From Aquatica leii (lineage: Eukaryota; Arthropoda; Insecta; Coleoptera; Lampyridae): a DNA stretch of 64,000 nt. The stretch lies in assembly GCA_035610365.1 (NCBI GenBank), contig CM069432.1:114843529-114907528 (forward strand), read 5' to 3'. Numbering within the stretch: position 1 is the first letter of the stretch; every line of letters starts with the position of its first letter. The position numbers were made by a program, and so were the translations under genes. This document shows positions 56,775 to 64,000 of this stretch, piece by piece. The notes beneath the pieces were generated by a model, which searched no databases, was not told where the DNA came from, and saw only the letters and a program-made list of their open reading frames with translations.

Positions 56775-57073
56775 CTGATTTATCACCAGGTAAAACTTGT
56801 AGACCATTTTTTGAGCTTATTTATTAACCGATTGAGTTCGGATTTTTTGCATTGAATTTTATATATAAATACAAATGGAACGCCCAAGCCCATTTTTTGT
56901 TTTTTTAAATTAGATATTTTAAAATATAAACTAAACATTTTTCGAAAGATCGGGCTTGGGCGTTTCATTAATACATTTATTCTAGAAATTTTAAAATTTG
57001 TTTGAAAAATAAATATTAAAAAACACCCCTAAAAAATGGTTTACAAGTTTTACCAGTTTGGTTTTTAAATCAC
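56775..57073. mobile_element. MITE of about 300 bp with an inner hairpin
   Basis: GGTAAAACTTGTAGACCATT at 56789 is inverted at 57038-57057 (GGTAAAACTTGTAAACCATT), and GATTTA flanks both. Inside, AACGCCCAAGCCC at 56879 is inverted at 56952-56964, giving a second, nested stem. No coding capacity and no certain target duplication. Confidence 0.6.
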
Positions 57074-57096
57074 TGAAATTTCCTTATGATATCTGG

Positions 57097-57238
57097 CAGT
57101 GGCGGCTGATGGTCTATACTGCAGGAGGGTCATTTCAAAATTAAAACTTAAAAAATGCATTCTTACTCAGTTTTCAAGTCAATTTAGTATTTTTTAGAGG
57201 GTCATTGACCAATTGACCTAATGGAGAAGCCGCCACTG
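57097..57238. mobile_element. hAT MITE, 142 bp
   Basis: Ends CAGTGGCGGCT and its inverse AGCCGCCACTG are flanked by the perfect 8-bp duplication ATATCTGG (57089-57096 and 57239-57246). Noncoding; a clean, probably recent hAT insertion. Confidence 0.93.
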
Positions 57239-57246
57239 ATATCTGG

Positions 57247-58398
57247 TATGAATAGCGTAAGCGTAGTTGGCAGAAGTAAGAATTTTCAGTGTTTGCATTT
57301 ATTTATCTTTAGTTCGTGCTGCAAAACATAACATGACATAACTGAACCCCAACGTAAATTATCTTGTTATCAAAGTAAAAATTATTTTTACAAATGTATT
57401 ACAAAACTTTTAAATGGATTTGATACATTTTAATAGTTTTTATAATTTTTATATCTAAATAGTTTATCTTTAAAAATTACTATAAACCGTAACTATGGAA
57501 AGGATGAACATATTCTAAATAGATTTTAATTTGCTTCTTATCAGTAGTCCGCATTGAAATTATTATCTGTTTTGAAGTCTGAAATGTTTTTTTATTATTG
57601 TTAATTGAAGTTTAAGATAGCATCAATTTGATATCAATAAGCCACAAGTGTACGTCTTCTTGCAAAAAATTCAAAATCTTCTATTAGGAATATAAAACAA
57701 AATAAAGCAATTGAAAAAATAATTACAGAAAAAAACCTACTAGAAAAAAAGACCTAAAAAATGGTTTCCTTCACGATCCACTAAACTAATAAAAACCTTT
57801 TTTATGACAACGTGTAAAAATGTTTTTCCTTTAAGATAACAAATTTAGTTAATTTGCAAAAATATTGACTCATTCTGTAAAAAAAAATTTCTAGAAACCA
57901 TTGAACTTTTATCCAAAATATGATTTCTTAGGTATTTATAACAATATTAATAAGTTATTTTAGTTACTTCCGCATCTATTCATAACATAGCACGACTTGA
58001 AAATTTTAGTTCTTCAATAGAAGAGGTGCAATATTAAGCGCTTATTTTACTGTATTATTTCTAACATGTAATTATTATAGCATGTTACATTACTTCAACA
58101 TTAGGTACTTATATATTTAATTTTGTTATTCTTGTTCATAAAATCTAGTTCTGGACACACTACGTTTTTATGTTTTTCTAGACGTCATAAAGTAAGCGTA
58201 ACAGAAAGTCGCCTTCAAAAAACAAAGTATTTTAGGTTAAAAACGTAGTTTGAGTTTTGTTGTTAACTGTTTTATCGACACAGTTTCGTAAAACGTGAAC
58301 TAACATATGTATTTTAAAATGGGATAGAGATTTAAGTAACAAAAATAAGACACATGTATAGAAGAAAACGCTTCAGTAACGACAGACAAAGATTAAAA
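57247..58398. other. AT-rich DNA, no feature seen
   Basis: No gene, repeat or RNA gene was recognised up to the target duplication of the Penelope-like composite. Confidence 0.5.
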
Positions 58399-58526
58399 AA
58401 AACTTAAACAATAGCGAAGGCTTCCACGGCCGGAATCTATACTAACATTAGAATGTCTTCCGGGTTTGGGCCGTGTCATAGTTGCAACCGAAGCTGCCAA
58501 CGTTTTGCCCACTTTCGTAAGGGGCT

Positions 58527-58533
58527 TCATCAG
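58527..58533 (-). ncRNA. hammerhead-like core in copy A terminal repeat (mutated)
   Basis: Minus strand CTGATGA followed by AGCCCC, a loop and GTGGGC as stem II, then CAAAAC where the intact copy has CGAAAC. The G-to-A change removes the conserved GAAA of hammerhead ribozymes, so this copy is probably inactive. Confidence 0.4.
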
Positions 58534-58808
58534 GGCGTGAGATAAATCGCAAAACTCAAACAAGCAATCGAAATCTTACTAAGAACTTCTCAAAAGTTAG
58601 GTTATCCACTTGTAAAACAAGCCATAACATAAACTATGAAAAGGTGAGAAACAAAACGATAACCTGAAAAAGCAAACGAAAATCTAATAAAAGAACCACT
58701 ACCGAGTTAGGTAATCAACTCAGTGAACCAAGCCAGATTCTAAACCCGTAGAAGTGACTTAAGAAGAAATAGTCTCCGTATTTAAAGGAAAAGAATCGTC
58801 ACGGATGA

Positions 58809-61298
58809 TTAAGCTCGACCCCTGATTGGGTTACGGTTGTTAGGGGCGTGTTTTTGATAAATGACTAATAACCGGGAACCAAAGAGGGATAGTTCGAAAC
58901 CATGATCGCGATTGAAGTTATTGGGGTGTTTGATGATTTCTATGCTTTCTCGCAATTTCCTGTTGAAAAAGAATGGAGATTTGGCAATCAACGAAACATT
59001 ATCAAAATCTATCTTATGACCTGTAGTAAAATGATGTTCAGCGACCGCAGACTTGGAAGTATACCTTTCCTTATACAACGATCATGTTCTGAAATGCGAG
59101 TAATGACGGAACGACCGGTTTCACCAATGTAGACTAAACCACAAGAACAAGGAATTTGGTATACACCTTGAGATGAAAGTGTAGGGAATTTGTCTTTGGG
59201 AGAAGGAAGAATCTGAGACATTTTGCCTGTCGAGTTGAATATGGGTTTAATACCATTCTTACGAAGGAGTTTCCCTATTTGATCTGTAACCTTGTGAATG
59301 TAGAGTAAAAATGACAATTTCGGATTGAATTCAGATGTAGAAATGTTTTTAGATAATCGAGCATAAGGATGTAGACGACGATTAATAACTTTATAAATAT
59401 CTCGTTTCATATAACCATCGTTCACCAAGGTTCTAGTACGAGGACGGTGTTCCGAGTCTAGATTCTTAGGTTGGCAAATAGAAAAAGCGCGATAAACCAA
59501 AGATTTAATAACAGAACGTTTCTGTGCAGAATCATGATGAGACGAAGCGTAAAGATTTCTTTCCGTTTGAGTGTGTTTGCGATAAACAGAATGGTCCAGA
59601 AGTCCGTCGAGCTTACGAGTCACAAGAACGTCGAGAAATGGGAGACAAACATTGGTTTCGATTTTCATAGTAAATTTGATATCTAGGTGTTGATTGTTTA
59701 GATGATCTAGAAACTTAGACAATTGGAGATGATCATAAGATCAAATCACAAACGTGTCGTCAACATATCTAAATCATACTTTAGGTTTTAATATTGATGA
59801 TTCCAAAGCAACCGTTTCAAAAAGTTCCATAAAAATGGTTACTACAACAGGTGATAGAGAGAATCATAGCAGCACCAGAAACTTGTTCTGTAAAACTTAT
59901 TATCAAATTGAAAGTAAGTAGAAGATAGACACTTTTTCAATAAGAGGAACCAAACTCAAGTCCTTGCCATGTTGAGACAGAATCTGTTTGATGATAATAA
60001 GCGAATCCTTAATAGGAACTTTAGTAAAAAGTGAAGTAACATCAAAGCTCACAAGAAGATCTTGGGGTTCAAGTTTTATAGTTTCTAGACGTTGGATAAA
60101 ATGCTGAGAGTTGAGGATGTGAGAAGAGGTTTTACCTGTAAACTTGCAAAGAATGTTGGACAAGAACTTGGCTAGCTTGTAAGTAGGAGATTGGATAGTA
60201 CTAACGATAGATCGAAAAGGAATACCTGTTTGTGAATTTTGGGAAGTCCGTATAGACGTGGTGGTTTAGAATCTGATGGGGTAAGTCGACGTTTAGTTTC
60301 AGGAGGCAGATTGAGGATTTGATGATTTGGCTAACCTCGCGTTCAATCCTCGAAGTGGGGTTATGGGTTAGAAGAGCGTAAGTTTCTTCAGGATAAAATA
60401 GAATTGATTTTCGTAACATAATCAATTTGGTTCAAAACTACAGTGGCGTTGCCTTTGTCGGCTGGAAGAACAATTATATCAGGTTCTTACGAAGACTTTT
60501 TAGAGCTGACTCTTCCGACTTAGAAATGTTGGATTTAGGAATTTTAGATGATTCAAGGATTTTGCCAGTGTTAATTCGAATGGGATCTGAGATGTGGCGA
60601 TGAGGAAGATGTCTTATAGAAGACTCCAACAGCACATAGAATATCTTCTTTAGGAATACGTTTGGGAGCAACCGCAAAATTCAAACCCTTAGAGAGCACC
60701 GATTCCTGTTCTGAAGTGAGAACCAAACTAGATAAAATTGACAAACTGTCTTTACTGGAGTTAGTAGTAGAAGAAACTTTACGATGATTCTTGGATTCCA
60801 ATAATTGAAACTTTTGAGATGACCTTCAGTTGTTAGTCGTAGAGTGGTATCAGACTGGTGGTAAGTAATGGTGTGAAAGAATTTCCAATCATCCGGGGAT
60901 AGAGTGTTAGCCAACTCAAGATGAAGATAAAAGAGTTGTTTCGAAATGGTGTCTAACTCTCGCCTAGTTTGCTTAATGCGTTCGCGTATCAACGCTAGAC
61001 TAGCACGGTGTAGGATGTTTTTAGAAGAACGTGTCTGAATGTGGAACTTAATTTTGAGGAATGCAGGAATGATGTTGTGGTCACGACAGCGACTAAGAAA
61101 GGTTAAATTGCACAAAAATTTGACGAGTCTGTGGCGAAGTTTGGAAAATACGGAGGTTTTAGAAGAAATATTCTCCCCGTAGAGATTGTTAATGTAATAG
61201 CGAAGGCTTCCACGGCCGGAATCTATACTAACATTAGAATGTCTTCCGGGTTTGGGCCGTGTCATAGTTGCAACCGAAGCTGCCAACGTTTCGCCCAC
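58809..61298 (-). pseudogene. Penelope-like RT/GIY-YIG polyprotein, copy A
   Basis: The near full-length but broken coding region of copy A. The 5' segment (60681-61298) begins inside the terminal repeat (MGETLAASVATMTRPKPGR) and includes LVKFLCNLTFLSRCRDHNI and LELANTLSPDDWKFFH. RT is split among several frames between 60570 and 59740; the YVDD box near 59755-59770 is flanked by stops. The 3' segment (59009-59722) carries SVYRKHTQTERNLYASS and the GIY-YIG endonuclease motif GVYQIPCSCGLVYIGETGRS near 59100-59160. A further frameshift near 59070 moves the end into 58809-59078. Reverse transcriptase plus C-terminal GIY-YIG is diagnostic of the family. Confidence 0.88.
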
Positions 61299-61308
61299 TT
61301 TCGAGGAT

Positions 61309-62752
61309 TGAACGCGAGGTTAGCCAAATCATCAAATCCTCCAATCTGCCTCCTGAAACTAAACGTCGACTTACCCTATCAGATTCTAAACCACCACGTC
61401 TATACGGACTTCTCAAAATTCACAAACAAGGTATTCCTTTTCGACCTATCGTTAGTACTATCCAATCTCCTACTTACAAGCTAGCCAAGTTCTTGTCCAA
61501 CATTCTTTGCAAGTTTACAGGTAAAACCTCTTCTCACATCCTCAACTCTCAGCATTTTATCCAACGTCTAGAAACTATAAAACTTGAACCCCAAGATCTT
61601 CTTGTGAGCTTTGATGTTACTTCACTTTTTACTAAAGTTCCTATTAAGGATTCGCTTATTATCATCAAACAGATTCTGTCTCAACATGGCAAGGACTTGA
61701 GTTTGGTTCCTCTTATTGAAAAGTGTCTATCTTCTACTTACTTTCAATTTGATAATAAGTTTTACGAACAAGTTTCTGGTGCTGCTATGAGTTCTCCTCT
61801 ATCACCTGTTGTAGCTAACATTTTTATGGAATCCTTTCAAACGGTTGCTTTGGAATCATCAATATTAAAAGCTAAAGTGTGGTTTAGGTATGTTGACGAC
61901 ACATTTATTGTTTGGTCTCATGGTCATCTTGATTTGTCTAAGTTTCTTGATCATCTTAACAATCAACACTTAGATATCAAATTTACTATGGAAATCGAAA
62001 GTAATGGTTCTCTTCTATTTCTTGACGTTCTTGTGACTGTCTATCGCAAACCCACCTATACGGACAGATACCTTCATGCTTCGTCTCGTCATCATCTTGC
62101 ACAGAAACGTTCTGTTATTGAATCTTTGGTTTATCGTGCCTTTTCTATTTGCCAACCTAAGAATCTAGACTCGAAATTCTGTCATCTTACTAGAACCTTA
62201 GTGAACAATGGTTAAGTAAAGCAAGATATTCATAAAGTTATTAGGCGTCGTTTACATCCACGTACTCGATTACCTAAGGACATTTCTACTCCCGAATCTA
62301 ACCCGAAATTGGCCTTTTTACCCTACATTCACAAGGTTACAGATCAAATAAGGAAACTTCTTCGTAAGAATGGTATGAAACCCATATTCAACGCGACAGG
62401 CAAAATATCTCAGATTCTTTCTTCTCCCAAAGACAAATTTCCTACACTTTCATCTCAAGGTGTATACCAAATTCCTTGTTCTTGTGGTTTAGTCTACATT
62501 GGTGAAACCGGTCGTTCCGTCATTACTCGCATTTCAGAACATGATCGTTGTATAAGGAAAAGGTATACTTCCAAGTCTGCGGTCGCTGAACATCATTTTA
62601 CTACAGGTCACAAGATAGATTTTGATAATGTTTCGTTGATTGCCAAATCTCCATTCTTTTTCAACAGGAAATTGCGAGAAAGCATAGAAATCATCAAACA
62701 CCCCAATAACTTCAATCGCGATCATGGTTTCGAACTATTTCCCGGTTATTAG
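61309..62752 (+). pseudogene. Penelope-like RT/GIY-YIG polyprotein, copy B, 5'-truncated
   Basis: The better-preserved copy. From the junction one frame is open through PRLYGLLKIHKQGIPFRPIV, VSFDVTSLFTKVPI, GAAMSSPLSPVVANIFME and the catalytic WFRYVDDTFIVW (near 61880-61915). It continues to the stop TAA at 62213-62215. The same frame then continues with HKVTDQIRKLLRKNGMKPIF and the GIY-YIG domain (GVYQIPCSCGLVYIGETGRS, near 62458-62518) and ends at 62750-62752. Copy A has a tyrosine codon where copy B has the stop, so a single base change separates the two halves. The N-terminal third is missing because of the head-to-head truncation. Ends GFELFPGY. Confidence 0.9.
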
Positions 62753-63079
62753 TCATTTATCAAAAACACGCCCCTAGCAACCGTAACTCCAATCAGGGTC
62801 GAGCTTAATCATCCGTGACGATTCTTTCCTTAAATACGGAGACTATTTCTTCTTAAGTCAGTTCATGGAGTTTAGCGTCTCGCTTGGCTCACAAGTTGAT
62901 TACCTAACTCGGTAGTGGTTCTTTGTTAGATTTTCGTTTGCTTTTTCAGGTTATCGTTTTCTTTCTCACCTTTTTATAGTTTATGTTATGGCTTGTTTTA
63001 CAAGTGGATAACCTAACTTTTGAGAAGTTCTTAGTAAGATTTCGATTGCTTGTTTGAGTTTTGCGATTTATCTCACGCC

Positions 63080-63111
63080 CTGATGAAGCCCCTTACGAAA
63101 GTGGGCGAAAC
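63080..63111 (+). ncRNA. hammerhead-ribozyme-like core in copy B terminal repeat
   Basis: CTGATGA (63080-63086), stem II AGCCCC with GTGGGC, then GAAAC (63107-63111) reproduce the conserved core of hammerhead ribozymes, which are known in terminal repeats of Penelope-like elements. Stems I and III were not convincingly folded by eye, so self-cleavage is inferred, not shown. Confidence 0.5.
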
Positions 63112-63181
63112 GTTGGCAGCTTCGGTTGCAACTATGACACGGCCCAAACCCGGAAGACATTCTAATGTTAAAACTTAAACA

Positions 63182-64000
63182 GTTAATTTATTGACAATAC
63201 CAATCACGTTTAAAAGTATCAATATGTTCACTTATGCCTGCACAGGTTTCGTACACTCATCTCTTGCACTTGTCGCATCTGAACCACTCGCATCCATTTT
63301 TCTGATTTTTGAGTATGTAAGACAAGAATAATAGTAAATTAGGTAGCAAGCGTCGAAAGTAAAGCATAGCATAACGAACTTTATGCTATAAAACTTTCGA
63401 CGAGAGTAATTATTTTTTGTGTTGATTTTGGTAAAATCACATTTTTTTCTGAAAACGAAAAAATTGAAATCAACAGAAATATAATGTTGGTACTACATTT
63501 ATTACTGAATCTGTCAAATTTGATATTAACTGTTGCATTCTAATTCTAATCTAATAATTGACTTTGAACAATTAGTTTTATGTGGATTTCTACTTTTCAC
63601 TCTGCCGCATTAGAGCTTAGATAAAATCAAATTGTCGAATTGCAAGAAAAAACCAATAAGTTTGATTTATGTTATACTTTCTTTTATTTATTATCTTTTT
63701 TTGAACCTGTTTGAATAACTTGCATTCTAGAAATAGAAGAAGGTAGAGTTTGTAAGCAAATTTGGGCATGCTTCTGCAATACATATCATTTGTAAAGAGA
63801 TGTCAATTTACCCGAAACATTCCCATTTACTTAAATTCTTAATCGAAGTTGGTTGTGCATCAGCTAGCAAATAAGCTTTTATAAATAGAACCTAAACTTT
63901 TATATATTATTACGATCTCCTTGTGATTATTACGTAATAACGTTTTGCTTCTTGACTAGAATATTTGAAAAGTAAAGCCGTAAGAGAAACATCTAAAGAT
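63182..64000. other. right flank, dispersed repeat and AT-rich DNA
   Basis: Contains the second copy of the dispersed repeat (63345-63545). No gene was recognised in the remainder. Confidence 0.5.
63345..63545. repeat. dispersed repeat, copy 2 (relative at 4960-5280)
   Basis: CGTCGAAAGT plus AAAGCATAGCATAA is followed, after CGAAC, by an imperfect inverted copy ending AAAACTTTCGACG, forming a hairpin at about 63349-63401. GACGAGAGTAATTATTTTTT, TGTGTTG and later AATATAATGTTGG with CTACATTTATTACTG follow in the same order as in the copy at 4960-5280. Confidence 0.5.

Larger units (their letters stand above)
58411..63169. mobile_element. head-to-head pair of Penelope-like elements
   Basis: Two copies of one Penelope-like family are joined at about 61309: copy A on the minus strand (58411-61308) and 5'-truncated copy B on the plus strand (61309-63169). 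Each outer end is the family's terminal repeat (pLTR). The whole unit is flanked by AAAACTTAAACA (58399-58410 and 63170-63181), a 12-bp duplication indicating a single insertion event. At the junction, copy A's terminal repeat stops within CCCACTTTCG and copy B resumes internally at CGAGGATTG, with TTCG as shared microhomology. Inverted, truncated pairs are known for Penelope-like elements. Confidence 0.88.

Overview
This window is AT-rich nuclear DNA from an arthropod, most likely an insect. Spliceosomal introns with GT/AG borders, Jockey-type LINEs, a Penelope-like element, copia and gypsy retrotransposons, and a PIF/Harbinger transposon all point that way. The order cannot be fixed from the sequence. 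Only one host gene is supported; almost everything else recognisable is a transposable element (TE) or a relic of one.

Host gene (minus strand, 2083-19951): three coding exons encode a predicted 505-residue N4BP1/ZC3H12 (Regnase)-family endoribonuclease. Exon 1 (18864-19951) carries a long low-complexity N-terminus and the first NYN motif. A 16.1-kb intron follows. Exons 2 and 3 (2501-2722 and 2083-2290) complete the NYN/PIN nuclease domain, and all the acidic residues expected for catalysis are visible. The intron holds a decayed Jockey element, hairpin MITEs, a Tc1-like relic, a hAT MITE, a 159-bp tandem repeat, a second LINE relic, pogo-like and Mutator-like fragments, a TA-flanked DNA transposon, a large inverted-repeat element and a fragment of 18S rRNA.

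Middle (22004-35842): a PIF/Harbinger transposon with perfect 20-bp ends and a four-exon transposase gene broken by one homopolymer indel. It is followed by a nested stack. An older palindrome-rich element (ends near 24072 and 34711) was hit by a gypsy element (25389-34380, 164-bp LTRs, target duplication ATGTC). The gypsy was in turn hit inside its reverse transcriptase domain by a copia element (27986-32411, 173-bp LTRs, duplication AAGTT). Both LTR pairs look identical, so both insertions are young. Next comes a 977-bp MITE that contains a 406-bp hAT MITE with a perfect 8-bp duplication.

Right part (36000-64000): simple and dispersed repeats, a tRNA-derived SINE-like head, a Tc1-type MITE, a decayed gypsy lacking integrase, and a 5'-truncated Jockey LINE. 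The LINE's 3' UTR is interrupted by a 3.95-kb Tc1/mariner-like transposon with about 1.4-kb terminal inverted repeats. Two small MITEs follow. Last is a composite of two Penelope-like copies joined head to head and flanked by a 12-bp duplication, with hammerhead-ribozyme-like cores in their terminal repeats.

How the parts relate: the nuclease gene is the only plausible cellular function. The rest records successive transposition, with nesting order, target duplications and inverted structures clear enough to read several events. No CRISPR, operon or other prokaryotic feature is present.
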